A stretch of DNA of 64,000 bases from JANXMY01 sp964251675 (GCA_964251675.1 CAXUKS010000011.1:48697-112696); one strand, 5' to 3'. Positions 8,203 through 16,277 are shown, numbered from the stretch's first letter. Numbers and translations are program-made. Notes: a model not told the origin generated them from the letters alone.

Positions 8203-8637
8203 TTAGAGCAGCGTGAAATTGTCGGGGAGCAGGTCGGTGATGGACTCCAACGCAGACTCGCCTGCAAAGGTTGCGGACAGCACCATAATTGGATTGTCAG
8301 AGTGCGAGAACTCAATCAGGACCTGACGGCACGCGCCGCAGGGCTTGCACAGGCGCGGGGCGGAGGTGACCACGGCGACCGCCACAATATCCATGCGGCC
8401 ATCGGCAATGGCACTGAACACGGCCACCCGCTCGGCGCAGACGGTCAGGCCAAACGACGCATTTTCCACGTTGCAGCCGTGGTAGATGCTCCCGTCCGCC
8501 GTCAGCACGGCGGCCCCCACGCTGAAGTTGGAGTAGGGGGCGTAAGCAGATAACTGTGCGGTGCGAGCTTCGGCCAGCAGCCGCTCTCGGTGCGTTTCGA
8601 CTAGCTCACGGCTTGATACTGTCTTTGGTTCAGGCAT
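8203..8637 (-). CDS. cdd: Cytidine deaminase
   Basis: Zinc enzyme of pyrimidine salvage that turns cytidine and deoxycytidine into uridine forms. From the ATG at 8637 (aagg about 9 bases upstream) the protein has 144 residues. AYAPYSNFSVGAA binds the nucleoside. The zinc site is Cys67-Ala-Glu69 (VCAERVAVF), Cys100 and Cys103 (KPCGACRQ), and Glu69 is the proton shuttle. An alternative GTG at 8655 adds six residues but lacks a binding site. This is the homotetrameric short form. Confidence 0.93.
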   Translation of the reverse strand: MPEPKTVSSRELVETHRERLLAEARTAQLSAYAPYSNFSVGAAVLTADGSIYHGCNVENASFGLTVCAERVAVFSAIADGRMDIVAVAVVTSAPRLCKPCGACRQVLIEFSHSDNPIMVLSATFAGESALESITDLLPDNFTLL

Positions 8638-8682
8638 AATGCGTGCCTTATTCACCAGGGGCGCGGCGTGTTCCTCCCGCCC

Positions 8683-9405
8683 TCACTGTTTCAGCCACAG
8701 CAGAAACTCGACATTGCCTTCGCTGCCCGCAATCGGGCTGTCCCGGCGGCCTTGCTCCGAGAGGCCCAACGCCTGCGCGGCGTCCACCACTCGTGCCAGG
8801 GCCGCCGCCCGCGCTTTGGGATCGCGCACAACGCCGTTTTTACCCAGATGCGCCGGGCCGACCTCGAACTGCGGCTTGACCAGACAGACCAGGTCGCCGC
8901 CTTCGCCCAGCAGCGGCAGAAGCGCGGGCAAAATCAGTGTCAGCGAGATAAACGAGACATCCACGACGATGATTTGGAAGGGGTGGGGGAAGTCGATAGG
9001 GGCAAGAGTGCGGGCGTTGACTCCCTCGCGGGAAATGACACGCGGGTCGGCGGCCAGCGCCGGGACCATCTGCCCGTGGCCGACATCGACGGCATGAACG
9101 GAAGAAACGCCCCGCGCCAGCAGGACCTCGGTGAAGCCTCCCGTGGACGCGCCGACGTCCAGAGCACGGCGGCCCGTCACGTTGATGCCGAATGACGCCA
9201 GTGCGGCGTCCAGCTTGAGCGCCCCGCGTGAGACCCAGCGCGGCCCGGCATCGGCGACGGCCAGCGCGGCATTCTCGGCCACATCAAGGCTTGGCTTCAC
9301 GGCAGCGATGCCAGCCACCGTGACCTCGCCCGCGTCAATCCGCGCCTGCGCCTCGCCCCGGCTGCGGCACAGGCCGCGCTCCACCAGCGCCTTATCCAGC
9401 CGCAC
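8683..9405 (-). CDS. TlyA family rRNA 2'-O-methyltransferase
   Basis: Likely 2'-O-methyltransferase of ribosomal RNA (the Mycobacterium homologue modifies 16S and 23S rRNA and affects capreomycin response). An N-terminal S4 RNA-binding domain (MRLDKALVERGLCRSRGEAQ, residues 1-60) precedes a Rossmann methyltransferase domain with SAM motif LDVGASTGGFTEVLL and VVDVSFISL. It starts at GTG 9405; no in-frame ATG is close. Its start overlaps the end of the histidine phosphatase gene by 14 bases, so translation is probably coupled. The 'hemolysin' label sometimes given to this family is misleading. Confidence 0.88.
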   Translation of the reverse strand: MRLDKALVERGLCRSRGEAQARIDAGEVTVAGIAAVKPSLDVAENAALAVADAGPRWVSRGALKLDAALASFGINVTGRRALDVGASTGGFTEVLLARGVSSVHAVDVGHGQMVPALAADPRVISREGVNARTLAPIDFPHPFQIIVVDVSFISLTLILPALLPLLGEGGDLVCLVKPQFEVGPAHLGKNGVVRDPKARAAALARVVDAAQALGLSEQGRRDSPIAGSEGNVEFLLWLKQ

Positions 9406-10066
9406 CGGCGGCCATCAGATCGGCAAGGTGCGCGGTGTCGTTCTGGAAAAGAAGCTGTGCGGGCTGCGTGGTGTCAGCGGGAATGCGGAGCCGTGTCAGA
9501 GCGCAGTTGTCCGACCACGGCGGCTTTTCCCAAGAATGTCCGGGGCCGGGGGCAGGCACGCGCAGGAACGCTTCGGTCAGCCGCCCGACAGTCTCTGCAT
9601 GGGAAACCACCAGCAGCGTCTCGTCCGTGTCGGCATAGAGACTGAGCAGGGCGTCGCGGACACGCTCGGCGCGGGCATACATCCGCGCATCGTTTTCCAG
9701 AGGCGACGGCCACCAGGTCTTGCCGCAGGGAAATGTGCTGCCGAAAAAGGCAAAGGGGAACTGTGCGCGGATGTCCTCGGGAGACATACCGGGAAACGTC
9801 TTGTACCCCGGCCACTTTTCGTTAAAGTATTCGCAGACGTCAGCATACACTTCCGCTCGGAGTTCCGACGCGGTGCAAAACGGAGCGACCGTTTCCAGCG
9901 CCCGCCGCAGGGGCGATGCGTACACTTTTGTAATGCCTTCGCCGATCAGCCGTCCGGCGGTCAGCCGGGCCTGCTCCCGGCCCAACAGTGTCAGCGGGCT
10001 ATCCAGATGATCTGTGAGCTTGATGTTTGCTTCCGACTGCCCGTGCCGCAAAAGAAGAATATCCAT
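9392..10066 (-). CDS. Histidine phosphatase family protein (phosphoglycerate mutase-like)
   Basis: Branch 1/2 histidine phosphatase fold. LLRHGQSEAN holds Arg7-His8, the phospho-acceptor. A second active-site His is in LLVVSHAETVGRL, and SPLRRALETV supplies another conserved Arg. The 224-residue size fits broad-specificity phosphatases such as PhoE or CobC-like enzymes as well as cofactor-dependent mutases. The substrate cannot be assigned. It overlaps tlyA and follows the Crp-type regulator on the same strand. Confidence 0.85.
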   Translation of the reverse strand: MDILLLRHGQSEANIKLTDHLDSPLTLLGREQARLTAGRLIGEGITKVYASPLRRALETVAPFCTASELRAEVYADVCEYFNEKWPGYKTFPGMSPEDIRAQFPFAFFGSTFPCGKTWWPSPLENDARMYARAERVRDALLSLYADTDETLLVVSHAETVGRLTEAFLRVPAPGPGHSWEKPPWSDNCALTRLRIPADTTQPAQLLFQNDTAHLADLMAAGAAG

Positions 10067-10089
10067 AGGGCAGAAAGTATACCCGATTT

Positions 10090-10815
10090 TTAGCGCTGAC
10101 TGACCACTTGCTCCAGACCAGAACGGTTGGCAATCACAATCCGGCGGCCCAGAAACTCAATCAGGCCCTGCCGCTTGAAGTCATTGAGAATCAGCGTCGT
10201 CGTCTCGCGGGTGCTGCCAATGACGTTCGCCAGCTCCTGATGCGTCAGTTTGCCGCGCAGTGTCTGCCCGCCCCGCGTGCCCCGCCCGCCCTGCGTGTCA
10301 TGCAGCCGCAGCAGCAGCTTCGCCAGTCGTTTGGGGACTTCCAGAAACACGAGGTCTGCTACCTGATCTTCCGCCAGCAGCCGCCGCTGCGTCACCAGCC
10401 GCAGCAGCGCCTGCGTCGCGCCCAGTGAGTGTTCCAGTGCCGCCAGAATGTCGGCGCGACGGAACACCACCACCAGCGAGTCTTCCAGCGTTTCCGCCAT
10501 CAGCTCATACGGAGAGTTGGCGTCCAGCAGGCCGGTTTCGCCGAACAGCGCCCCGTCTTCGAGCAGGTACAGGGTCAGCTCGCGCCCCTGCTCGGAGACG
10601 CGGGCGATCTTAACCCGTCCTGAGGCCAAAAGGAACAGAGAATCACCGGGCTGATCCGCAAAATGGATCACCTGTCGGCGTCGATACTGCCGCTGCTCCG
10701 CCAGGCGCTCCAGCCGGTTTAAGGTTTCCTCCGGGAGTGCAGCAAGGGTGGGAGCTTGCTGGAAGTAGGTTGTTAAAGAGTTCACTATGTTTTTAGGCAG
10801 CCTTTCCATGTGCAT
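10090..10815 (-). CDS. Crp/Fnr family transcriptional regulator
   Basis: A 241-residue regulator with an N-terminal cyclic-nucleotide-binding jelly roll (about 25-145; FGETGLLDANSPYELMAE is the phosphate-cassette region) and a C-terminal winged helix (about 165-225; LTHQELANVIGSTRETTT is the helix-turn-helix). The Arg expected after Glu in a true cAMP cassette is replaced (GETGLLD), and no Cys cluster for an Fe-S centre is present, so the signal is unknown. Two starts, 10815 and 10809, are both ATG. The AT-rich region to 11017 must hold its promoter. Confidence 0.87.
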   Translation of the reverse strand: MHMERLPKNIVNSLTTYFQQAPTLAALPEETLNRLERLAEQRQYRRRQVIHFADQPGDSLFLLASGRVKIARVSEQGRELTLYLLEDGALFGETGLLDANSPYELMAETLEDSLVVVFRRADILAALEHSLGATQALLRLVTQRRLLAEDQVADLVFLEVPKRLAKLLLRLHDTQGGRGTRGGQTLRGKLTHQELANVIGSTRETTTLILNDFKRQGLIEFLGRRIVIANRSGLEQVVSQR

Positions 10816-11017
10816 TCGGGCTTACAGTCTCCAGTATACAGTCATTATGGCCCGCTCGCTCCGGTGAAAGTGCCGGGTTTTTGAACGTACGATTACAAAC
10901 TGGTATCTGTAACAGGCAAAACGGAAAGAAAGTCATTAAAAACGCTTTCGTTCCGCTTCTTCCTGTATCTTTATGCAGGACGTATGCCAGAAAAGGCTGA
11001 ATTTGGTAAAACAGGTG

Positions 11018-11485
11018 TTATGCCGGGGGCGGCATCGGGGGTGGGGCCGCTGTGTGTCGGGACAGGGGCGGGCCAAGCACTTCCTGAAGGATCACTGCCC
11101 GCACCAGATCATCAACATTGCTAAACAGCGGCGCGGCCTGCGGGACACGGGGGACGGGGGGAGCGAGGAGCGGCACGCCCAGCCGGGAGACTTCTTCGGC
11201 CAGCAGGGCTTCTTCCTGGCTGACAAACGTTGCCGCGCTGGTTTTGTACTGCACCGGGGCTGGCATGGGTAGGGGAAGGGGCGGCTGCCGAAGCAGCGGC
11301 ACGCTCTGCGGCAGCGTCTGGGATACCTGCGGTGTCGGCGGACCGGCCTCCTGAAGCGGGCCAGGAGGGAGGGGCAAGGCGTTCGTACCCCCCATCTGTG
11401 TGCCGAGCCAGCGCAGCCCCTTGATTACGTTTGAGATAAGCCAGATTAAAATGGCAAACGCAATGGCAATAACTTCAAACGACAT
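11018..11485 (-). CDS. Single-pass membrane protein with Pro-rich tail, unknown
   Basis: Unrecognised 155-residue protein. From the ATG at 11485 a single hydrophobic helix (MSFEVIAIAFAILIWLISNV) is followed by a Pro/Leu-rich linker, an amphipathic segment (FVSQEEALLAEEVSRLGV), a second possible helix (FSNVDDLVRAVILQEVLG) and a PPPMPPPA end. It starts 9 bases after the stop of the H-X9-DG protein and is probably cotranscribed with it. The longer open frame to 11575 overlaps that gene and is not favoured. Confidence 0.55.
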   Translation of the reverse strand: MSFEVIAIAFAILIWLISNVIKGLRWLGTQMGGTNALPLPPGPLQEAGPPTPQVSQTLPQSVPLLRQPPLPLPMPAPVQYKTSAATFVSQEEALLAEEVSRLGVPLLAPPVPRVPQAAPLFSNVDDLVRAVILQEVLGPPLSRHTAAPPPMPPPA

Positions 11486-11493
11486 TCGCTGTG

Positions 11494-12240
11494 TTACTCC
11501 TGTGCCGCACGGGCCAAAATCGCCTGTGCGTTCTTTAAATCCAGTCCTGTGAACGGTGTATTGTCCCGTGTCCACAAATTGAGCGGTGTCAGCGTCGCCT
11601 CCGGGGCAAGCCCCCGGACATGGCCGTCCATAAATAGACAGTTTACCCTACCCGGTGGCCGCTCAAAAATCCAGTGCTTCGGGAAATGCGCGTACAGCCG
11701 CCGCCCCGTACCGGGCAGAAACACGGGGCTGACCATGTTCCAGTCTGCCCCATTCCAGCCGCGCATATCGATAAGCCCTATCGTCTGCGCGGGGTTGATA
11801 AAGTCCGCCATTGCTGTTGGCTTCTCGGTCGAGTCGGCGAACGCGCCTCTATTTTTGCCGTCCGGCCCTGGCCCCAGACAGTTAGCCCCGTAAGACTTGG
11901 GCAGGTTCTCAGGCAAGTAGCTGTCATTGCGCCTGTCGTCCGGGCACTGGTACACGCCCGTAGATTTCGTATACGGGTAGAGCGCCTCCCGCCAGCCCTG
12001 CCCCGTCGGCGAGACCGTTGGTGGCGGTTCATTGTTGTTGCCCTGCTCATATTGCAGCAGCGCCAGCCCTAGCTGCTTCATGTTGCTCCCGCAGGCCGCT
12101 CGCATCGCGCCGCTTGCGTCCACCGGCCCCTGAAAGAAGGGAAACATAATGGCGGCGAGCAGAAACAGGCCGCCCAGCATCAAAGCGGTGCGAAAGACAC
12201 TGACAAGCGGGTCCGGCTGCTTTTTGTATGGATGCGGCAT
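11494..12240 (-). CDS. Prepilin-like H-X9-DG (DUF1559-type) protein
   Basis: A 248-residue protein of the pilin-like group greatly expanded in Planctomycetota and Armatimonadota. One N-terminal helix (FRTALMLGGLFLLAAIMFPF) is followed by CGSNMKQLGLALLQYEQ, which matches the usual SNLKQIGLALxxY, and by a His...FMDGHV C-terminal block. Unlike most members it has no GFTLIE prepilin cleavage motif; a charged, Pro-containing leader comes first. It may therefore be a membrane-anchored derivative that is not processed. It is followed by a small membrane protein gene. Confidence 0.75.
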   Translation of the reverse strand: MPHPYKKQPDPLVSVFRTALMLGGLFLLAAIMFPFFQGPVDASGAMRAACGSNMKQLGLALLQYEQGNNNEPPPTVSPTGQGWREALYPYTKSTGVYQCPDDRRNDSYLPENLPKSYGANCLGPGPDGKNRGAFADSTEKPTAMADFINPAQTIGLIDMRGWNGADWNMVSPVFLPGTGRRLYAHFPKHWIFERPPGRVNCLFMDGHVRGLAPEATLTPLNLWTRDNTPFTGLDLKNAQAILARAAQE

Positions 12241-12289
12241 AATTCAAACTCCTTCTGGCTTTCCGGCTACAGAGCCACGGTTTGCAGAG

Positions 12290-12391
12290 CCACGGATTAA
12301 AATCCGTGGCTGAAGGGCGCAGACGCCGAACGTCCCTGCGGGACGGCAATGCCAGCAAAAATTAACTATCTTATCTTTTGTCCCGCAGGGA
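12290..12391. repeat. Palindromic repeat cluster upstream of lipoprotein gene
   Basis: A perfect 9-base-arm hairpin ccacggattaaaatccgtgg (12290-12309) is followed by gtccctgcgggac (12332-12344) and, after an AT-rich spacer, gtcccgcagggac (12379-12391) and attcagcc. The order outer hairpin, inner hairpin, spacer, inner hairpin resembles the large four-hairpin elements elsewhere in the window. The final outer hairpin is replaced by tandem repeats. The rest of 12241-12622 holds no gene. Confidence 0.7.
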
Positions 12392-12421
12392 CATTCAGCC
12401 GCAGGCTCCTCAGCCATGCAT

Positions 12422-12486
12422 TTCAATGCGTGGCTTCAATGCGTGGCTTCAATGCGTGGCTTCAATGCGTGGCTTCAATGCGTGGT
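12422..12486. repeat. Five tandem copies of a 13-base repeat
   Basis: The unit ttcaatgcgtggc occurs five times head to tail without spacer; only the last base of the last copy differs. It directly follows the palindrome cluster and precedes the leader of the lipoprotein gene. The open frame through it (from 12416) is an artefact of repeats of 13 bases lacking stops and is not considered coding. Confidence 0.92.
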
Positions 12487-12622
12487 TCTGCAACCAACAA
12501 GCAAAACCAATTTTAACACTTTCGCCCCTATCCTGCAACTTTTTTGCCGCCCGCGTGTCTTTTCTCTTGCACACACCGTCAGACACTCTACTCTTTATGC
12601 TGCTCTCTATGAGGACATCGCC

Positions 12623-13729
12623 TTGAACAAATCCCTTCTTCTGCTGGCTCTGGCTCCCTCGACTCTGCTGCCCCTTGCGGGGTGCAGCCACCACAACGCC
12701 CCTGTGATGATGGCCCCGCCCGCGCAGATGGTCTCTGCGCCCCAGTCCGGCGTGCAGGTTTACAGCTGGACCGAAGTGCCCGTGGGTCAGCAGGTCCCCA
12801 TCAAGCGGGCCGTCTTTGACGGCGGCGGCTATCAGCTCTCTTCGCAGGAAGGCACGATTGTCGTCCCGTTTGCCAATCAGAATATGTACGTGATGAAGTT
12901 CGGGCAGTCCCCGAATGGCACGGAGTATTTCGTCAACAACGGCTCGGTTCCGACCCTGTACCTGCCGTCTAGCGGCTATCTGGACAACGCCGGGCAGAAT
13001 GGGGCGCGGTGGTACCCGTTCCCGCAGAATTACAATTACAACGGCCCCGTCTACGTCGGCCTCGCCCCCTCATGGTCTGCCTATCAGGGCATGGGCTGGT
13101 ACCCCGGCATGAGTTCCTACGGCGGCTATTACGGCTACAGCCCCCTGAGCATCATCGGGCCGATGGTCGGCCTGCATTTTCTGATTGGCGGCTCGCCCTA
13201 CTACGGCTGGAACTCGTACCATTCGTACTACAACTCGCACCCCTACCAGCGTGTCGCCCCCCGCGTCGTCAGCCGGACAGTGTATAACCAGGCAGCCCGA
13301 ACGTCTTTCAACCGTGGCACCTCGCTGGGCAGCGGGCGGCGCTTCGGCAGCGCGGGCACAGCCTCTAGCGGCAGGCCGGGTGGCGGCTTTGGCAGTCGTC
13401 CCTCCGGCGGCTCTTTCGGCAGCCGTACGCCGAGCGGATACAGAGGAACCAATCGGGCCACTTCCGGCTCCTTCGGGCGCAGCCCCTCCGGCTTTGGCGG
13501 CTCGTTCGGAGCGGGGCGGCCTTCTGTGTCCGCGCCTGCATCAAGCGCCCCCACCGGCTCCTTCGGCTCAGGTCGGCCCACTTCCTCGGGCAACGGCTCG
13601 TTTGGCAGTGGTTCTTCCGCCCCCAGCAGCCGTCCTTCCTTCGGGGGCTTTGGCGGCGGCCATTCGTCCTTCGGCGGCCATCCGTTTGGCGGGGGGCACT
13701 CGTCGTTTGGCGGCGGGCGGCGGCGGTAG
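12623..13729 (+). CDS. Lipoprotein with Gly/Ser/Phe-rich low-complexity tail
   Basis: Unrecognised 368-residue secreted protein. TTG 12623 is chosen because gagg lies 8 bases upstream and it gives a clean lipoprotein signal ending at the lipobox LAGC (about residues 18-21). The middle part is rich in Tyr, Gly, Asn and Trp (for example QGMGWYPGMSSYGGYYGYS) and contains one hydrophobic segment (LSIIGPMVGLHFLIGG). The last 130 residues repeat SFGS/GRPS/FGG-type motifs and end in Arg. It probably sits at the cell envelope; function unknown. The open frame extends to 12416 only through tandem repeats. Confidence 0.68.
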   Translation: MNKSLLLLALAPSTLLPLAGCSHHNAPVMMAPPAQMVSAPQSGVQVYSWTEVPVGQQVPIKRAVFDGGGYQLSSQEGTIVVPFANQNMYVMKFGQSPNGTEYFVNNGSVPTLYLPSSGYLDNAGQNGARWYPFPQNYNYNGPVYVGLAPSWSAYQGMGWYPGMSSYGGYYGYSPLSIIGPMVGLHFLIGGSPYYGWNSYHSYYNSHPYQRVAPRVVSRTVYNQAARTSFNRGTSLGSGRRFGSAGTASSGRPGGGFGSRPSGGSFGSRTPSGYRGTNRATSGSFGRSPSGFGGSFGAGRPSVSAPASSAPTGSFGSGRPTSSGNGSFGSGSSAPSSRPSFGGFGGGHSSFGGHPFGGGHSSFGGGRRR

Positions 13730-13750
13730 GTCTCTTTCGGAGGAATAACT

Positions 13751-14200
13751 ATGAACGACATGACGTTTCAGACCGGCGGCGACTGGGCCACCACGACCCT
13801 CTACAACAACGGGTCGGAAGTCCCCGCCGCGCAGCTTTTGGTGCAGCTCGCCGCAGGCCGCGATGATTATGGCGACCCGATGCGCGGCGGTGTCGAAAAC
13901 GGCGCAGAACTGACCGCCTATGTCCGCCCGCAGGAAGCCCCCGAGGAGATTTGGGACATCCTGCCGGGGCGGCTCACACTGACTTTTCCCGGCCACTCTC
14001 TGGTGCTGGAAAACTACCACCCCCGCGTGGACTCCCTGCAAACCCGCGTCTGGTACAACGGGCAGGACGTCACCACGCTGATTGTGGAAGTCTTTGTGGA
14101 TGTCAACGCCCTCGAAGACAGCGTCACGGCGTTTGTCATCGTCTACAAGCCGCATTTTTTCGGCACCGATGAAGCCGTGACCTATACGATCGTGGCGTAG
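13751..14200 (+). CDS. Hypothetical protein, 149 residues
   Basis: Not recognised. A strong ggagg lies 11 bases before the ATG, so the start is secure. The protein is acidic and mostly beta in character (VWYNGQDVTTLIVEVFVDV, AFVIVYKPHFF), with no signal peptide, helix or Cys. It directly follows the lipoprotein gene and is separated from the next small gene by a large palindrome. Confidence 0.6.
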   Translation: MNDMTFQTGGDWATTTLYNNGSEVPAAQLLVQLAAGRDDYGDPMRGGVENGAELTAYVRPQEAPEEIWDILPGRLTLTFPGHSLVLENYHPRVDSLQTRVWYNGQDVTTLIVEVFVDVNALEDSVTAFVIVYKPHFFGTDEAVTYTIVA

Positions 14201-14218
14201 AGATAAGCCACATAGGAA

Positions 14219-14349
14219 CACGGGGCTGAACCCCCGTGCTTTGAAGTGCAATTCCCCGCCTTCGCGGGCATAAGAGCAGACTGCTCTCAAATTCTTCGCC
14301 CGCGAAGGCGGGGGCTTGCCCTTTTAAAGCACGGGGGTTCAGCCCCGTG
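14219..14349. repeat. Large extragenic palindrome, class A, near-perfect
   Basis: A 131-base near-perfect inverted repeat. The left arm cacggggctgaacccccgtg with inner hairpin ccgccttcgcggg is mirrored by the right arm ending gggttcagccccgtg, around a central agcagactgct. One strand could fold into a single very long stem or into four separate hairpins. It is the best preserved of the family in this window; 4283-4410 is a decayed relative. Confidence 0.92.
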
Positions 14350-14381
14350 ACTTCCCGTATTTTTCCAGGAGAACCTAACCT

Positions 14382-14894
14382 ATGTTCGGCAACACCAACG
14401 GCGCCGCTGCGCCCGCCCCGTCCCGTCCCGCCGCCTCGGATGTCGCCCGCGTGGAAGGCACGCTCACACAGGTCCTCGTCAGCGGCGACGGCTCAGACGG
14501 CCTGCACATCTTTCTGAACGGCGTACCCGTCCCGACCGGCGACGTGGAAAGCCTGACCGTCGAAATCGTCGCTCCCGGCGACAGCGGCTCGAACGGGACC
14601 GTCGCCGCTGTTCTGTCCCGCTACGAAACCGGCCCCAATGGCCGCACGCAGCGCGGCGTCTCGCTGCTACCGGGTACGATAGAAGTCATCGCACGGGGCC
14701 GCCGCGTGGTCGTCACCGGCCTCTCCGAAGGCTCCTTCGATGGCCTCTGGCTCGGCCTCGGCCTCCGCGCCGATGGCACTTCCAATGAGCTGACCGGCGT
14801 GCAGTCGCTGCGCCTCGCCGCCGCACCGGGCCTTCTGGATGCCAAGCTGATCTGGAGCGAAGACGGCAGGACCGAAGACCTGTTGCCGCAGTAA
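14382..14894 (+). CDS. Hypothetical protein, 170 residues
   Basis: Not recognised. aggag stands 12 bases before the ATG. After an Ala/Pro-rich leader (to about residue 22) the protein looks like a single beta-rich domain with repeated Val/Gly motifs (LTVEIVAPGDSGSNGTVAAV, GTIEVIARGRRVVVTGL). No signal peptide or membrane segment is seen. It lies among several small unknown genes on the same strand. Confidence 0.6.
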   Translation: MFGNTNGAAAPAPSRPAASDVARVEGTLTQVLVSGDGSDGLHIFLNGVPVPTGDVESLTVEIVAPGDSGSNGTVAAVLSRYETGPNGRTQRGVSLLPGTIEVIARGRRVVVTGLSEGSFDGLWLGLGLRADGTSNELTGVQSLRLAAAPGLLDAKLIWSEDGRTEDLLPQ

Positions 14895-14924
14895 TTTCGC
14901 GGGTGGCATGCAAAAGGCGGTATA

Positions 14925-15227
14925 ATGGGTGTGACGAAAAAAATAAGTTTTTGGCTGCTTCTCCTGCTGACGGTTCTGCCTGGTCTCGCCGGGGTTGTCG
15001 TTTTTAGCTATTATGCTCTGGTGGATTGGTCAGCCCTTCAAAGCGCTTACGCCCATTTTGAGCAGGTGGCAAGCAAGTCACCGGAGATGCGGACAGTGTT
15101 TGTGGCGGAAGCAGAACAAAACATTCACCGCCTGAATCTGTTCGCCGATGGGGTGTGGGCCTTGCTGTCCGCCATCTTGGGAGCCATTGGACTTCATGGC
15201 CTGCGTCCGCCATCCAATGCCCGTTGA
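14925..15227 (+). CDS. Small two-helix membrane protein, unknown
   Basis: A 100-residue protein with two hydrophobic helices (about 8-32, ISFWLLLLLTVLPGLAGVVV, and about 74-93, WALLSAILGAIGLHGL). Between them is a soluble segment of some 40 residues with many acidic and His residues. No homologue is recognised. It starts at ATG 14925 without a clear binding site. It is plausible as a real gene because of its codon use and the similar neighbour at 15271. Confidence 0.5.
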   Translation: MGVTKKISFWLLLLLTVLPGLAGVVVFSYYALVDWSALQSAYAHFEQVASKSPEMRTVFVAEAEQNIHRLNLFADGVWALLSAILGAIGLHGLRPPSNAR

Positions 15228-15270
15228 CAAAAGAACTTTGTCGTTACCGCCCTGTGAGGAGTAACCACGC

Positions 15271-15606
15271 ATGAACGCCCGTCAAAAGCTTGCCCTGTGG
15301 ATCGGTATTGCAGTTCTTGGCCTCGTGTGTTTCTTCCCGCCTCAGATCGTTGTGCCGCCGCAGCCGGGGCTGATAGCAACTCTGCAATTCCAGCTTGGCG
15401 ACCCGCAGGCCCACGCCGAAGCTGGGCTATCGGGGCTGCCGTATACGCGGTACTCGTTTTTGTTCAGCCCGCCGCCGGGCAGCGTCGGCATTGACTGGCA
15501 ACGATTTTTCCTGCCGTTTGCGTTCGTCCTCGCAGTCACGGCGGGAGCGGTGTGGACCTTGCAAACTAAACGTCTGAGTCCGCAGGCTCGGTTTCTTGAC
15601 GAATGA
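15271..15606 (+). CDS. Small two-helix membrane protein, unknown
   Basis: A 111-residue protein preceded by gaggag. It opens MNARQKLALWIGIAVLGLVC, has a periplasmic-type loop containing YTRYSFLFSPPPGSVGIDWQR, and a second helix (FLPFAFVLAVTAGAVWTL). Short proteins with this NxRQKLALWxGI opening and a second helix occur widely in Planctomycetota and Armatimonadota genomes as hypotheticals, so the gene call is fairly safe though function is unknown. Confidence 0.6.
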   Translation: MNARQKLALWIGIAVLGLVCFFPPQIVVPPQPGLIATLQFQLGDPQAHAEAGLSGLPYTRYSFLFSPPPGSVGIDWQRFFLPFAFVLAVTAGAVWTLQTKRLSPQARFLDE

Positions 15607-15690
15607 CGAATTTTGCGAAAACGAATTTGGCGGCAGAAGCCAGCCGTTCAAGCAAAGCACCGGAACGATTCACGCAGAAAGGATACCATC

Positions 15691-15915
15691 ATGTCAAACA
15701 TTGCAGCGACGCAGCCTGTGCCGCACACAACCGCTGAGTATGAAGCCGAGTTTGAGCGGATCATGGCTGAGGCCGACAGCATCAATGAACAAATGCGCCG
15801 AGACCGGGCTGACATTGAGCGTCTCAAGCAGGAAACGCAGGCTATCGCAAAAGACACGGTCAGACTGAAGAATGAAACTCGGGCCATGCTGGCAGGCATG
15901 GGAGTGAAACTTTAG
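15691..15915 (+). CDS. Small coiled-coil protein, unknown
   Basis: A 74-residue, mostly helical and charged protein (FERIMAEADSINEQMRRDRA and following heptads). The ATG at 15691 has aaagga about 7 bases upstream; an open frame from 15613 is less likely. It stops three bases before the start of a second, frameshifted coiled-coil gene, and the two would form a translationally linked pair. Confidence 0.6.
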   Translation: MSNIAATQPVPHTTAEYEAEFERIMAEADSINEQMRRDRADIERLKQETQAIAKDTVRLKNETRAMLAGMGVKL

Positions 15916-15918
15916 GCC

Positions 15919-16234
15919 ATGTGGAAACAAATTCTTGATCTAGGCAAGCAATATATCTCTTTGGCCCGCAGAACGCAGGAAAACGAAAAATGACATCAAA
16001 GAATTACGTCAGGGCCTCAAAGATGTACGTGAGGATTTGAACGATCTGCGTGAGGAGGTGCGAGGGTTGACGCGGGCTATTGAGATTTCTCAGCAAGAAT
16101 TGCGTTACGACCGGAGCTTGGCGGCTCGTGACCGCGACATGGCGGCGAAGGATCGTGAAAACCTGCTCCTGCGTCTGGAGCTATATCTGGAGCGGGCCGG
16201 GCGCAGCCTGCCGCCCGGTGACGGCGGGCCGTAG
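15919..16234 (+). pseudogene. Coiled-coil protein gene disrupted by +1 frameshift
   Basis: Reading from the ATG at 15919 gives MWKQILDLGKQYISLARRTQ and then a TGA at 15991. The +1 frame directly continues as NDIKELRQGLKDVREDLNDL and runs to 16234. Removing one A from the A-run 15986-15990 joins both parts into one protein of about 104 residues (ending RAGRSLPPGDGGP), typical of a small coiled-coil family. This is a recent mutation, a homopolymer read error, or less likely a slippage site. Confidence 0.7.
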
Positions 16235-16277
16235 GACAAGTGGGAACCTCCGGGCGGGGGAGAGCGTCTTTCAAGTT

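Noticed and set aside
12422..12486. CRISPR-like short repeats
   Set aside because: Units of 13 bases are directly adjoining with no spacers and no cas genes in the window.
12416..12622. N-terminal extension of the lipoprotein gene through the tandem repeats
   Set aside because: A 13-base unit shifts frame each copy and carries no stops; the lipoprotein signal and gagg site define TTG 12623.
16080..16277. N-terminal extension of the phosphodiester glycosidase
   Set aside because: It overlaps the disrupted coiled-coil gene; a clear signal peptide starts at 16278.
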